Source of the DNA: Planktothrix tepida PCC 9214
Lineage (GTDB): Bacteria > Cyanobacteriota > Cyanobacteriia > Cyanobacteriales > Microcoleaceae
Direction of reading: 5' to 3'
Assembly: GCF_900009145.1 (NCBI RefSeq)
Contig: NZ_LN889764.1
Span: 112,528 to 176,527 of the forward strand
DNA: 64,000 nt
How positions within the stretch are numbered: position 1 is the stretch's first letter; every line of letters starts with the position of its first letter. A program made the translations under genes and the position numbers. Of this stretch, positions 9,462 through 18,949 are shown one piece after another. Under the pieces are notes generated by a model, which was given only the letters and a program-made list of their open reading frames with translations, was not told the DNA's origin and did not search any database.

Positions 9462-10208
9462 TTAAGGTTCTGGATCATCATACCTTTGCTGATAACGGTT
9501 CATCGGATCATAGCGTTCAATAGCGGAAGTTTTGGAGGAAGGAGGTGCTTTTTTCGGGGAACGACGGGACTGGAAACGGCGACTAATTTCTTGAAAAATA
9601 TCTCGACGGACATAAGGATAGTCACTCACCCAAAGATTTTGGCTGGGAATATAGATATCAGAAACTTCATTAATTTCGCTTAAATCATCTAAATAAGACA
9701 TGACAACCATTTGGGCAACTTGACCCCGACGCAACCGTTTGTGATTGCGATTTAAAGGCGCTTGAATTAAGGTTGTAAACCCGGATTCATCCCCGACTTC
9801 AACATTAATTCGGCGTTCTAAGTTTTCAATAATAATCAATTCTCCCCGTTTATTGACCGATTCCTGTTGTTCCGTCACGGCTTCACTAATATAAAAATCG
9901 AGAATTTCTCCCTGTAAAAATCCAGCATAGGGATATTTTCGATATTTAGCATTCCGCCAACTCGCTTCCCAAACAGGCATCCATAACCAAAATAAACAGG
10001 AGATAATTCCCGCAATGAACACTAAGATTTTCAGCGCATCACCTTCGACGGTATATTCCAGAAAAATCCAAACGGCTAAACAAACCGCAGAAACTAATAA
10101 TCGTTTCAGAAAATCTCTGGGTTTTCCCCAACAATATTTATACTGTTCACCCGTCGCAGCGGCTGGAATTAAGTCTTCAAAAGTTTGACGAGTTATGGGA
10201 ACAAGCAT
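9462..10208 (-). CDS. conserved cyanobacterial membrane protein
   Basis: A 248-aa protein with two adjacent membrane segments at about res. 36-80 (LLVSAVCLAVWIFLEYTV; ILVFIAGIISCLFWLWMPVW). A soluble domain follows, rich in beta prediction (GELIIIENLERRINVEVGDESGFTTLI), and the C-terminal tail is basic and Ser/Pro-rich. Similar proteins are widely conserved in cyanobacteria without known function. No transporter or enzyme motif is visible. It converges with hisH. Confidence 0.75.
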   Translation of the reverse strand: MLVPITRQTFEDLIPAAATGEQYKYCWGKPRDFLKRLLVSAVCLAVWIFLEYTVEGDALKILVFIAGIISCLFWLWMPVWEASWRNAKYRKYPYAGFLQGEILDFYISEAVTEQQESVNKRGELIIIENLERRINVEVGDESGFTTLIQAPLNRNHKRLRRGQVAQMVVMSYLDDLSEINEVSDIYIPSQNLWVSDYPYVRRDIFQEISRRFQSRRSPKKAPPSSKTSAIERYDPMNRYQQRYDDPEP

Positions 10209-10330
10209 TTTTCAGTGATGAGTAATTGGTGGTTAATTATTGGGGTATTCAATACACCCCTACCCATTAATTAAATATTATAGAGCAGCCTCAGAACAGG
10301 AATTGACTCCTAGGGATGCTCAAATTCTTT

Positions 10331-10395
10331 CTATTCCCTATTCCCTATTCCCTATTCCCTATTCCCTATTCCCTGTTCCCTGTTCCCTGTTCCCT
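10331..10395. repeat. heptanucleotide tandem repeat (CTATTCC/CTGTTCC)
   Basis: About nine head-to-tail copies of a 7-bp unit: six CTATTCC then three CTGTTCC. This is the STRR type common in filamentous cyanobacteria. It abuts the 3' end of dapB. Related units recur at 25939-25973, 30041-30065 and 30290-30330. Confidence 0.9.
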
Positions 10396-10396
10396 A

Positions 10397-11224
10397 CTAT
10401 AAAATTTTTTCTAGCCCATAAACAAAGGTTTTGAGTTCTACAACTTTGCGAATGGCTAAAAGAACTCCGGGCATATAACAAGAGCGATCGCTCGTATCAT
10501 GACGCAAGGTATAAATTTGACCTGCCGCCCCAAAAATCACTTCTTGATGAGCAATTAACCCCGGTAAACGCACACTATGAATCCGAATTCCTTCTCCGGC
10601 TTCGGCTCCTCTGGCTCCGGTTAATTTTTCCGTTTCTTTAACTAAGGGAGCGTTATAGGTTTTTCCTAATTCTGCTAATAATTGCGCCGTTTGTACTGCT
10701 GTTCCACTGGGCGCATCGGCTTTTTGGTTATGATGTAATTCAATAATTTCAACGTGATCAAAATAGCGAGACGCTGAGATTGCTGCCTGTTGTAACAATA
10801 CCATTCCAATAGAGAAATTGGGAATGAGTAAACAACCGGTACTGGCTTTATCGGCAAATTCCGCTAATTCCTGAATTTGGGTTGGACTTAACCCCGTTGT
10901 TCCCACAACCGGACGCACTCCATAGGCGATCGCAGCGCGAATATTGTCATACACTGAATCAGGATGGGTAAAATCAACCATGACCCCCAGTTGTTTTTCC
11001 TGGGCTGCCATGGCTAAGAGTCCTTCGCGATCATTCATAATCGGAACTTCCAAGGGATCAATCCCCGCTAAAGTTCCAGCATCTTGTTCAAGATAAGCAG
11101 GGTTATGATCAATCGCTCCCAACAAGGTCATATCAGGGGAAGCAGCCACCGCTTTAATCACCTCGCGGCCCATTTTTCCACCAGCACCATTAACAATTAC
11201 AGGAATCGGAAGTGAATTAGTCAT
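10397..11224 (-). CDS. dapB: 4-hydroxy-tetrahydrodipicolinate reductase DapB
   Basis: A 275-aa NAD(P)H-dependent reductase of the lysine/diaminopimelate pathway. The Rossmann motif [14 protein letters not shown] is at the N-terminus, followed by VDFTHPD, GTTGLSP, the substrate-binding [13 protein letters not shown] and the C-terminal RHDTSDR. The ATG at 11224 gives the usual family length; an upstream start at 11257 would add 11 atypical residues. A heptamer repeat begins within 2 bp of the stop. Confidence 0.97.
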   Translation of the reverse strand: MTNSLPIPVIVNGAGGKMGREVIKAVAASPDMTLLGAIDHNPAYLEQDAGTLAGIDPLEVPIMNDREGLLAMAAQEKQLGVMVDFTHPDSVYDNIRAAIAYGVRPVVGTTGLSPTQIQELAEFADKASTGCLLIPNFSIGMVLLQQAAISASRYFDHVEIIELHHNQKADAPSGTAVQTAQLLAELGKTYNAPLVKETEKLTGARGAEAGEGIRIHSVRLPGLIAHQEVIFGAAGQIYTLRHDTSDRSCYMPGVLLAIRKVVELKTFVYGLEKIL

Positions 11225-11439
11225 ACCAGCACGGATTAGCCTTAAATACAACGACAAAATTGAGAAGTTGTTCCAAAGGAAATTAGAATAAGGGAATAAG
11301 GGTGTGAACTGTAAAAGATAAGCTTTGTTTAGAATACACCGAACCCAGAATTTCCAGTGATAGAAAAGATTTCCTGTAAATTATACCCAAAAGGGGAATT
11401 TACTTAAAATGGTTTCCTATTGTATTTTACCTTGAATTC

Positions 11440-14076
11440 ATGTTTTCTCGAAAGCTCAGTTTTCTCGAATCTTGGGTTAAGATGTGCCATCAGGTGTCTG
11501 GGATGCTTAGGGACAAAGGCAATATCTTACCAACCTCAGTGCGGTTATCCCCCGCTTTATTAACCAGTTTAATTGTCACCTTGTTTGTGGTCGGATGTCA
11601 AAAATTAGGAGGGTTAGAATCCTTTGAATTAAGGATGTTTGATGCCTTCGTTTGTTTACGGCCGATTCCCGATTCCGACCCTAATTTATTAATCGTTGCA
11701 ATTACGGAAGAGGATATTCAATCTCAAAAACAATGGCCACTGACAGATCGGATTTTAGCACAGGTTTTCGCCAAACTTCAGCAACATCAACCTAACGTTA
11801 TTGGGTTAGATTTATATCGGGATTTACCGCAGGAACCAGGGGGTAAAGAGTTATTAAAGCAGTTAAAAGCGGATAATATAATTGTGATTACGAAAATCGG
11901 AAATCCCAAAAATCCGAGTGTTCCACCTCCCCCAGGAATTGAGCGAGAACGAATTGGATTTAATGATTTAGTTTTAGATTCTGATGGGGTGGTTCGTCGG
12001 CAGTTATTATTTGCCAGTGGTCAAGATAAGCAAACGGTTTTTGCTTTTTCTTTACAGATGGCTTTAACTTACTTAAAAAATCAGGGAATTGAACCTAAAA
12101 ATAATAGCCGTTATCCTGAATATATGGAACTAGGAAAAACGACATTTTTTTCTTTGAAATCAGGAGATGGTGGTTATGGAAATATTGATGATCGAGGCTA
12201 TCAAATCCTGCTCAATTATCGGGCTCCAGAAGTTGCCCGTATTGTGAGTATCAGTGAAGTTTTATCAAATCAAGTTAACCCGGATTGGATTAAAAATAAA
12301 GTCATTTTAATTGGAACAACAGCCCCTAGTATTCCCGATGCTTTTTTAACGCCTTATAGTATTAAAGCTGCGGAGAATTTTAAAATGCCTGGGGTATTAA
12401 TTCATGGTCAAATGGTGAGCCAGATTATTAATGCTGCCTTGAATAATCCCTCTCAAAAAGCCCATTTAATTCTCGGTTCTCAAATTCTCGTTTTCCGTTC
12501 TAATTTATTTGTATTCTTACCTCAATATTTAGAAATAGTATGGATTGGAATTTGGGCAATGGTGGGAGGAATATCAATGTGGCGGATTCGTCATCCTCTC
12601 AATCAAGGATTAGCTTTAATGGGAGGAATTTTGAGTTTATTGGTAACCAGCTACGGACTGTTTTTATTAAATGCTTGGGTTCCTATTATTGCTCCTATTT
12701 TTTCCTTATTTTTAGCGGGAACTGGAATTATTGCCTATAAGCAAATTCACAATTCTTTGCATGATTCTTTAACGCAACTCCCCAACCGTACTTTATTTTT
12801 AGACCGAGTGGGATGGGCGATTTCAAAAACAAAACATTCTCAATCTCAATGTGCCGTTCTATTTTTAAATATTGATCGATTCAAGAGAATTAACGATAGT
12901 TTAGGATATGAAGCGGGAAATCAACTCTTAATTGAAATGGTGCAAAGGATGAAAACTTGTTTAAGAAATCAAGATATGATTGCTCGTTTAGGAGGAGATG
13001 AATTTGCCATTTTAATTGAACAGTTAAAACCCTATCAAAATGCAGTGTTTGTAGCCGAACGTATTCACAACGCCTTACTCTCTCCATTTCAATTAAATCA
13101 TCATGATATCTTTATGAGTTTAAGTATTGGCATTGCCTTAAGTGAAACGGCTGAAAATAGGGCAGATTATTTATTAAGAAATGCCCATACCGCCATGTAT
13201 CGTGCTAGAAGTTTAGGCAAAGGTATGATTCAAGTTTTTGAACAGACCATGCACGTTAATGGAATTGAACAGTTAAAATTAGAAACCAGTTTAAGATTAG
13301 CCTTAGAACGTCAAGAATTTGTTTTATATTATCAACCCGTTGTTTCATTAAATTTAGGGCAAATCGTTGGGTTTGAAGCTTTAATTCGTTGGCAACATCC
13401 CGAAGAAGGATTAATCACCCCAGAAGGGTTTATAGCGGTTGCAAAAGAGACAGGATTAATTGTCCCAATGGGGAAATGGGCAATTCAAGAAGCCTGTCAT
13501 CAATTAAAACTATGGCAAGATCAATTTCATGGTCAACCTGAATTAATTGTCGGAGTCAATTTATCGGCTAGACAGTTTGTTCAACAAGATTTAATCGAAC
13601 AAATTCAAGAGATTATTGAAATCTCAGAAATTAATCCCACTGGATTAAGATTAGAAATTACAGAAAGTGTGATTATGGATGATGTAGATGCTACCATTAA
13701 TCTATTAAAAAAATTAAAATCTTTAGGATTAAAATTGAGTATTGATGATTTTGGAACCGGGTTTTCTTCCTTAAGTTATTTACCTCGATTTCCCATTGAT
13801 ACGATTAAAATTGATCGCTCTTTTGTCGGACAAATGGAAACGGATGATGGCGGAGAAAATTTAGCGATTGTTCGCACGATTATTCGGTTAGCTCATGCGT
13901 TAAATAAAGATGTGGTAGCTGAAGGAGTAGAAACCGCTTCTCAACTGGCACAATTACGTTCCCTCGGTTGTGAATATGCTCAAGGGTATTTCTTTCTTAA
14001 ACCTGTTCCTGCCGATATTGTTACAGCTTTTGTAGAGTCTCATCCTCAATGGGATAGCAACCACCAAGACAGTTAG
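11440..14076 (+). CDS. CHASE2-domain GGDEF/EAL membrane protein (c-di-GMP turnover)
   Basis: An 878-aa membrane sensor. A first hydrophobic segment (res. 45-57) precedes a CHASE2 extracellular sensor domain (about 60-350; LLIVAITEEDI, NVIGLDLYRD, GTTAPSIPDAFLTPY). Hydrophobic segments near 360-430 follow, then GGDEF (518-522) and EAL (646-648) domains. The GGDEF domain keeps the inhibitory RxxD (RNQD five residues before GGDEF). The EAL domain has EALIRWQHP, DDFGTGFSS, KIDRSF and AEGVET. Both catalytic sets appear intact. This is the second c-di-GMP protein within 9 kb. The signal sensed is unknown. Confidence 0.94.
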   Translation: MFSRKLSFLESWVKMCHQVSGMLRDKGNILPTSVRLSPALLTSLIVTLFVVGCQKLGGLESFELRMFDAFVCLRPIPDSDPNLLIVAITEEDIQSQKQWPLTDRILAQVFAKLQQHQPNVIGLDLYRDLPQEPGGKELLKQLKADNIIVITKIGNPKNPSVPPPPGIERERIGFNDLVLDSDGVVRRQLLFASGQDKQTVFAFSLQMALTYLKNQGIEPKNNSRYPEYMELGKTTFFSLKSGDGGYGNIDDRGYQILLNYRAPEVARIVSISEVLSNQVNPDWIKNKVILIGTTAPSIPDAFLTPYSIKAAENFKMPGVLIHGQMVSQIINAALNNPSQKAHLILGSQILVFRSNLFVFLPQYLEIVWIGIWAMVGGISMWRIRHPLNQGLALMGGILSLLVTSYGLFLLNAWVPIIAPIFSLFLAGTGIIAYKQIHNSLHDSLTQLPNRTLFLDRVGWAISKTKHSQSQCAVLFLNIDRFKRINDSLGYEAGNQLLIEMVQRMKTCLRNQDMIARLGGDEFAILIEQLKPYQNAVFVAERIHNALLSPFQLNHHDIFMSLSIGIALSETAENRADYLLRNAHTAMYRARSLGKGMIQVFEQTMHVNGIEQLKLETSLRLALERQEFVLYYQPVVSLNLGQIVGFEALIRWQHPEEGLITPEGFIAVAKETGLIVPMGKWAIQEACHQLKLWQDQFHGQPELIVGVNLSARQFVQQDLIEQIQEIIEISEINPTGLRLEITESVIMDDVDATINLLKKLKSLGLKLSIDDFGTGFSSLSYLPRFPIDTIKIDRSFVGQMETDDGGENLAIVRTIIRLAHALNKDVVAEGVETASQLAQLRSLGCEYAQGYFFLKPVPADIVTAFVESHPQWDSNHQDS

Positions 14077-14118
14077 GACGCTAGACACGATCGCTCTATA
14101 ACAGTTACCAAAATATGA

Positions 14119-14715
14119 TCACATACTTTTTTGTGTTCTGATAATTTGGGTTTCTAATAACATTTTTATGCCTTGCATAAAAACCTGAAAACTTTTAGAT
14201 TTATTATCGGTTAGAGATAGATAACGAGCGATTTTTTTCGAGTGAGTAGCTGGATAATATTCTGGGACTAAATTTTTGAGTTCCTGTTTAGCAGAGTTAA
14301 GTTGATCAGGGTTACGGTATTTTCTGTTATTTTGATGTTTACTCAAAGTATTACGTTTAAGATTATAGGCTTTTTCTACCGCCTCCAAATTGCCTAAAAA
14401 CCATGATTCTAGTTCATGACAAATAATCCTAATTATTAGGTTATTTTGTCCAGCCGTTTGACAAATTTGTAATAATTCAGCCTTAAGTTTTTGGCAATCA
14501 TGAGAATCTTGGTCATGAACGATAATAAATTGAGTATGGGGGCTAATGTTATTGAAAGCTCTAATTTTAATAGGAATAGATTTAGCTAAGTCTTGTTTAC
14601 CTTGATGAGCAATACAAATAAAGGAAATTTGCTCAGGAATGATTTTTGGTAAGATTTCTTCTAAAACATTTTTCATCGAAGGTTCTTCTAATAAAAAAAT
14701 TAAGTCATAACTCAT
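14119..14715 (-). CDS. DUF4276-type Toprim-like protein, predicted effector partner of AAA ATPase
   Basis: A 198-aa protein with a conserved acidic residue pair near the N-terminus (FLLEEPSMKNVLEEIL; E10/E11), a DxD-type motif (VHDQDSHD; D68/D70) and the HELESWFLGN segment seen in DUF4276 proteins. The Glu and DxD arrangement fits a Toprim nuclease fold. Its start overlaps the stop of the upstream ATPase gene by 4 bp, so the two are co-translated. Toprim plus ABC-type ATPase is the architecture of OLD/PARIS-like antiviral systems. The family assignment is from recognition; nuclease activity and a defence role are inferred. Confidence 0.7.
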   Translation of the reverse strand: MSYDLIFLLEEPSMKNVLEEILPKIIPEQISFICIAHQGKQDLAKSIPIKIRAFNNISPHTQFIIVHDQDSHDCQKLKAELLQICQTAGQNNLIIRIICHELESWFLGNLEAVEKAYNLKRNTLSKHQNNRKYRNPDQLNSAKQELKNLVPEYYPATHSKKIARYLSLTDNKSKSFQVFMQGIKMLLETQIIRTQKSM

Positions 14716-15899
14716 GAAGGTGCAACTCCTTTAAACCAGCCTTGATTCCATAAATAGCCAGGTAAATCTCCTTCTGCCACTAATTTTCTGAGGATTTCGT
14801 CGTCTGAGGCTTTAGACATTTTAGTGATCCCTTTTTCTTTGATTAGCCAAAATATACTGTCTAAAGGAACCGCATTTAAAAAGTCAGGGGAATGGGTAGA
14901 AACAAAAACTTGTCCTCCTCTATTCGCATAACTCGCAAATTCTTCAGCAAGTTCGGTTAAAAGAGTTGGATATAATTGGTTTTCTGGTTCTTCAACGCAA
15001 AGTAAAGGGTGAGGTTTAGGATCAAAAAGTAAAATTAAATAGGCAAACATTTTCATTGTGCCATCAGATACATAACGATCAATAAATGGATCTTTAAATG
15101 CTTCATCTTGAAATTTTAAAATTAATCGCCCGTCTTCTGTATCTTTGGCTTCTACTGTAGAAATACCGGGGACTCTTTCTTTTATTCTAGTTAATATGGT
15201 TTGGAAAATCTCAGGATGTTCTCGATATAAATATTGTGCAACGATTGCTATATTATCCCCAGTAGGAGAAAGATGTTCAGCATAAAGTGCGTCTTTACTG
15301 CCCCATGATCTGCTAATATGAAAGTCGGAAACGTGCCAATTTTCGATCAGGGAACGAAAAGCACTAGCGGCTTGAAAACGTTGAAATTGCCCTAATCCTT
15401 TAATGGCTAAAATATCATTGGATTGTAGTTGTTGTTCTTCTCTTTGTAATTCTTCATCAGGTTGACTAAAATTTTCTTCATTGGTGATCGCATAACCTTT
15501 ACCTTTAGTAAAATCAAGGAAGTGATAGGGAGAGCCATATTCACCGCGTTTATAACGCAATATTTCTCTTTTGATGATAGGTTTTCGATCTTCTTGTCCA
15601 ATAATCAATAGATAAGTAACAAGTCGTTTTTTCCCTGAAAGCTCCATCTGAAATTGTAACTCTATTTCTATATCTTCTTTTTCTTTGCCTCTGGTAACAA
15701 CTTCTCTATAACCCCCTCGAATTTGCAGAGCTTGACGAATGTTATTTTTTAAAGCATCTCGCAAAAAACTAAAAATATCAAACAAAGTTGATTTCCCGGT
15801 ACCATTAGCACCGATTAACACACAAAAAGGGGGAATATTCTCTACTTCCAAATTCTCAAAAACTCGATAGTTTTTGATTTTGATACTGGTAATTTGCAT
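14712..15899 (-). CDS. AAA/ABC-type ATPase (AAA_21, OLD/RecF-like), predicted sensor of a two-gene defence module
   Basis: A 395-aa ATPase. Walker A is LIGANGTGKST near res. 29-38, directly after the RecF/SMC-like start MQITSIKIKNYRVFENLEV. A long insertion follows, then signature SDGTMKMFAYL, Walker B LLCVEEPENQLYP and the switch STHSPDFLNAV. This is the compact ATPase seen in OLD, PARIS and related conflict systems, without a fused nuclease. The DUF4276 gene overlaps it by 4 bp. A strong terminator at 16063-16104 separates it from the symporter operon, so it probably uses its own promoter in 15900-16060. Confidence 0.88.
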   Translation of the reverse strand: MQITSIKIKNYRVFENLEVENIPPFCVLIGANGTGKSTLFDIFSFLRDALKNNIRQALQIRGGYREVVTRGKEKEDIEIELQFQMELSGKKRLVTYLLIIGQEDRKPIIKREILRYKRGEYGSPYHFLDFTKGKGYAITNEENFSQPDEELQREEQQLQSNDILAIKGLGQFQRFQAASAFRSLIENWHVSDFHISRSWGSKDALYAEHLSPTGDNIAIVAQYLYREHPEIFQTILTRIKERVPGISTVEAKDTEDGRLILKFQDEAFKDPFIDRYVSDGTMKMFAYLILLFDPKPHPLLCVEEPENQLYPTLLTELAEEFASYANRGGQVFVSTHSPDFLNAVPLDSIFWLIKEKGITKMSKASDDEILRKLVAEGDLPGYLWNQGWFKGVAPS

Positions 15900-16062
15900 A
15901 ATTATATTTTACAAGTAACTTGACTCATAGTGATCTATTATATATTATTCCCCATTCCTGATCTTTACCAAATCGTTATCTGAGCGCTCTCATCCCGCCA
16001 CATCGGATTCCTTGTTTGAATGTCAAAGGGTAAGCTTGCTATATTTATACGAATTATCAAAA

Positions 16063-16104
16063 AGTAGTTGCCTTTTTATCAAGCTCTATAAAAAGGCAAT
16101 TACT
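16063..16104 (-). terminator. strong intrinsic terminator of the actP operon
   Basis: A 17-bp nearly perfect inverted repeat (left arm AGTAGTTGCCTTTTTAT, one G-U pair) with an 8-nt loop. On the minus strand it is followed by a T-rich stretch. It lies 24 bp downstream of the symporter stop codon and insulates the ATPase/DUF4276 pair. Confidence 0.8.
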
Positions 16105-16127
16105 AACTTTTTCTCAATCGTTGTTTT

Positions 16128-17705
16128 CTACAATTCTACATCGATATCCTGGGCGGGTAAGGTGGAGGGAAATTGTAAATCGCTAATATGAATCAATTGC
16201 TCAACTTCTGCAAATTTTGTAAAAGCTTGGCGATCGCTTTTTAGCAAAGAAACAATAATTCCTACGGCAAATGATAACGGAATGGTGATTAAACCGGGGT
16301 TTTTAAGCGGAAAAATGGCTTCTGTATGTTTGAGTAAATCGATTTGAATGGTGGGAGACAAATAAATCAAAAACAAAGAAGTCAGTGTTCCGGTAATCAT
16401 ACTCGCAACAGCACCATTTGTGGTAAATCGTCGCCATAAAATTGACATCAATAAAGCCGGGAAATTACCACTAGCTGCGATCGCAAAAGCTAAACCCACC
16501 ATATAGGCAACATTTTGTCCTTTAAAAACGATTCCCAAAATAATTGCTAAAGCCCCTAAAAACATTGTGGCGCCACGAGCAACTTTTAATTGTTCTGTTT
16601 CATCCGCAGAACCGCCCCGCACCACATTCACCCATAAATCATGGGATAAAGCTGCCGCACCAGAAAGGGTTAATCCCGCCACAACCGCTAAAATGGTTGC
16701 AAAAGAAACCGCCGCAATAAACCCTAATAAAACGTTTCCTCCTAAAACTTCTGCTAACATCGGGGCTGCCATATTTCCCCCTTTATCAATGCTTTGAATT
16801 TGCTCTCGACCTAATAAGGTCATCGCCCCAAAGCCAAGGATAAACGTCAGCAGATAAAAGAAGCCAATAAACCAAGTCGCATACATGACAGATTTGCGGG
16901 CGGCTCTGGCGTCGGGTACAGTATAAAAACGCATTAAAATATGCGGTAATCCTGCTGTCCCAAACATTAAAGACATCCCTAAAGAAATGGCATCTAAAGG
17001 ATTAGCAACTTGTTTCCCCGGAGCTAATACTTCCGGCCCATATTTTTGGGAAGCGGCGGCAAATAAATTAAGGGGATTAAAGCCAAATTTGGATAAGACC
17101 AAAATCGTTAATAATACCGCACCCCCTAATAACAAAAAAGCCTTGATAATTTGTACCCAGGTGGTTGCCATCATGCCCCCAAAAATGACATAGGCTAACA
17201 TCACACCACCGACAATCATCACGGCTAATTCATATTCCATGCCGAACAGTAATTTAATTAAATTACCTGCCCCCACCATTTGGGCAATTAAGTAAAAACT
17301 AACCACTGCTAAAGTACCAATTGCTGATGCAATTCTCACCGGAGTTTGACGCATCCGATAGGCAACTACATCTGCAAAAGTATAGGTTCCTAAATTTCGC
17401 AGGGGTTCGGCAATTAAAAACATGACAATCGGCCACCCCACTAAAAAGCCGATGGAGTAAATTAAGCCATCAAAACCATTAAGGGCGACTAAACCTGCTA
17501 TTCCTAAAAAACTCGCCGCACTCATAAAATCGCCAGCGAGAGCTAAACCATTTTGAAATCCACTAATTTGTCCGCCGGCAGTGTAAAACTGTGCTGCACT
17601 TTTGGTATGAGTAGAAGCCCAATAAGTAATCCCTAAAGAAGCAACAACAAACAGCAGGAAAAATGTAATAGCGACGGGGTTAAATTGTCCGAGAGTCGTT
17701 GACAT
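16128..17705 (-). CDS. actP: sodium:solute symporter, ActP (acetate/cation) type
   Basis: A 525-aa integral membrane protein of the SSS family with about 13 hydrophobic segments. N-terminal [18 protein letters not shown] and [20 protein letters not shown] are diagnostic of the ActP/YjcG branch. It likely imports acetate or another short monocarboxylate with Na+. The upstream DUF485 gene (4-bp spacing, same strand) is the standard partner (YjcH) in bacterial acetate permease operons. Substrate is inferred from family only. Confidence 0.9.
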   Translation of the reverse strand: MSTTLGQFNPVAITFFLLFVVASLGITYWASTHTKSAAQFYTAGGQISGFQNGLALAGDFMSAASFLGIAGLVALNGFDGLIYSIGFLVGWPIVMFLIAEPLRNLGTYTFADVVAYRMRQTPVRIASAIGTLAVVSFYLIAQMVGAGNLIKLLFGMEYELAVMIVGGVMLAYVIFGGMMATTWVQIIKAFLLLGGAVLLTILVLSKFGFNPLNLFAAASQKYGPEVLAPGKQVANPLDAISLGMSLMFGTAGLPHILMRFYTVPDARAARKSVMYATWFIGFFYLLTFILGFGAMTLLGREQIQSIDKGGNMAAPMLAEVLGGNVLLGFIAAVSFATILAVVAGLTLSGAAALSHDLWVNVVRGGSADETEQLKVARGATMFLGALAIILGIVFKGQNVAYMVGLAFAIAASGNFPALLMSILWRRFTTNGAVASMITGTLTSLFLIYLSPTIQIDLLKHTEAIFPLKNPGLITIPLSFAVGIIVSLLKSDRQAFTKFAEVEQLIHISDLQFPSTLPAQDIDVEL

Positions 17706-17708
17706 GAC

Positions 17709-17984
17709 TTAATCCTTAACAATGTCTTCAATTTTGCGATCGTAATAGTTATTCGTCCAACGCACATACAGGTAAATTAATACCCAGGCTGAAATAATCA
17801 CTAAAGCACCTAACAAAATGCCCCAACTTAAACCGGGTATAATTAAAGAACCCATTAAGGACTTATTAAAGGCCACTAGCAAGATAAATCCAAAGTAAAT
17901 GAACATCATGGCTAATGTTAATGCCAAAGAAACTCGCCATCGTTCTTCAGCGAGTTGAGTTAATATTTTGTCTCTATCGTCCAT
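17709..17984 (-). CDS. DUF485 family membrane protein (YjcH-like)
   Basis: A 91-aa protein with two membrane segments (LALTLAMMFIYFGFILLVAF; LSWGILLGALVIISAWVLIY) and the family C-terminus YVRWTNNYYDRKIEDIV. It is the first gene of the symporter operon and is probably an accessory subunit of the permease. The start is taken at MDDRDKILTQLAEERW; an upstream ATG at 18002 adds six residues. Confidence 0.88.
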   Translation of the reverse strand: MDDRDKILTQLAEERWRVSLALTLAMMFIYFGFILLVAFNKSLMGSLIIPGLSWGILLGALVIISAWVLIYLYVRWTNNYYDRKIEDIVKD

Positions 17985-18290
17985 TTTTATGTCCCTGAAC
18001 ATGAGGGGAATTATATCGGAAGATGTACCTATTTTTGAATCAGGGATGAGAAAGAATTTGCTTTTCTTAATGAAGTTTTGTAAAATCCACTTTACATTTA
18101 TTGATATTTGGATGGAAACCCGATTAATTTATGAAGATTAAACGAGCACTTGACTCAGTTTTAAATCCGTTAGGGGTTCTATCTAATCAATAAATTCTAA
18201 ATACTGACGTTGAATGTTATCCAGAATGGTAAACTCAACTCCTAAACCTCTTAATTGTAAACTTTTACTATTCTAATCCTAATTACCCTC

Positions 18291-18932
18291 ATGAATATTT
18301 CCAACAACTCTCGCCAGTATGCTCCAGCAACAGAACGGAATCAACAACCTATTTTAGAGGTTTTAAAACAGGTACTTCCTCCCACAGGAACAATTTTAGA
18401 AATTGCCAGTGGAACAGGACAACACGCTGTATTTTTTGCGCCTCAGTTGCAACCCCGCAAATGGCTACCTTCAGAAGTTAACCCTATTTTGCGAGAAAGT
18501 ATTTTAGCTTGGCAAACTGATTGTCCTTCGGATAATTTATTCCCCCCTTTAGAATTAGATGTGCAGAAATCAACTTGGTTAGTTGAAGATCCCGATTTAA
18601 AATGCTTGGCAGAATTCCCCATTACTGCTATTGTTAATATTAATATGATTCATATTTCCCCTTGGTCGGCTTGCTTGGGATTAATGGCAGGTGCAAATCG
18701 AATTTTGCCATCCGGGGGAATTTTATATTTATATGGAGCTTATAAACAACAAGGAAAACACACTGCACCTAGTAACGAAGTCTTTGATACCTCGTTACGG
18801 TTATCTAACCCAGAATGGGGAGTGAGAGATTTAGAAGCGGTTATTGAAATAGCAACCTTAGAAAATTTACGGTTAGTAGGAATTATCTCCATGCCCGCTA
18901 ATAATTTATCGGTGATTTTTGAGAAAATTTAG
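18291..18932 (+). CDS. DUF938 family SAM-dependent methyltransferase-like protein
   Basis: A 213-aa class I methyltransferase fold. Motif I is ILEIASGTGQHAVFFAPQL, after the family N-terminus SRQYAPATERNQQPILEVL. NINMIHISPW and the LYGAYKQQGKHTAPSNEVFD segment are characteristic of DUF938. Substrate unknown. It stands alone, convergent with the RodZ-like gene. Confidence 0.88.
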   Translation: MNISNNSRQYAPATERNQQPILEVLKQVLPPTGTILEIASGTGQHAVFFAPQLQPRKWLPSEVNPILRESILAWQTDCPSDNLFPPLELDVQKSTWLVEDPDLKCLAEFPITAIVNINMIHISPWSACLGLMAGANRILPSGGILYLYGAYKQQGKHTAPSNEVFDTSLRLSNPEWGVRDLEAVIEIATLENLRLVGIISMPANNLSVIFEKI

Positions 18933-18949
18933 GGTAAAATTTAGAAGAA

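Noticed and set aside
10240-10434. 64-codon plus-strand frame
   Set aside because: Mostly translated heptamer repeat; overlaps the dapB 3' end.
14712-15899. Full OLD-family nuclease or RecF
   Set aside because: No C-terminal Toprim is fused and length and insertion differ from RecF; the Toprim-like function appears to be the separate small gene.
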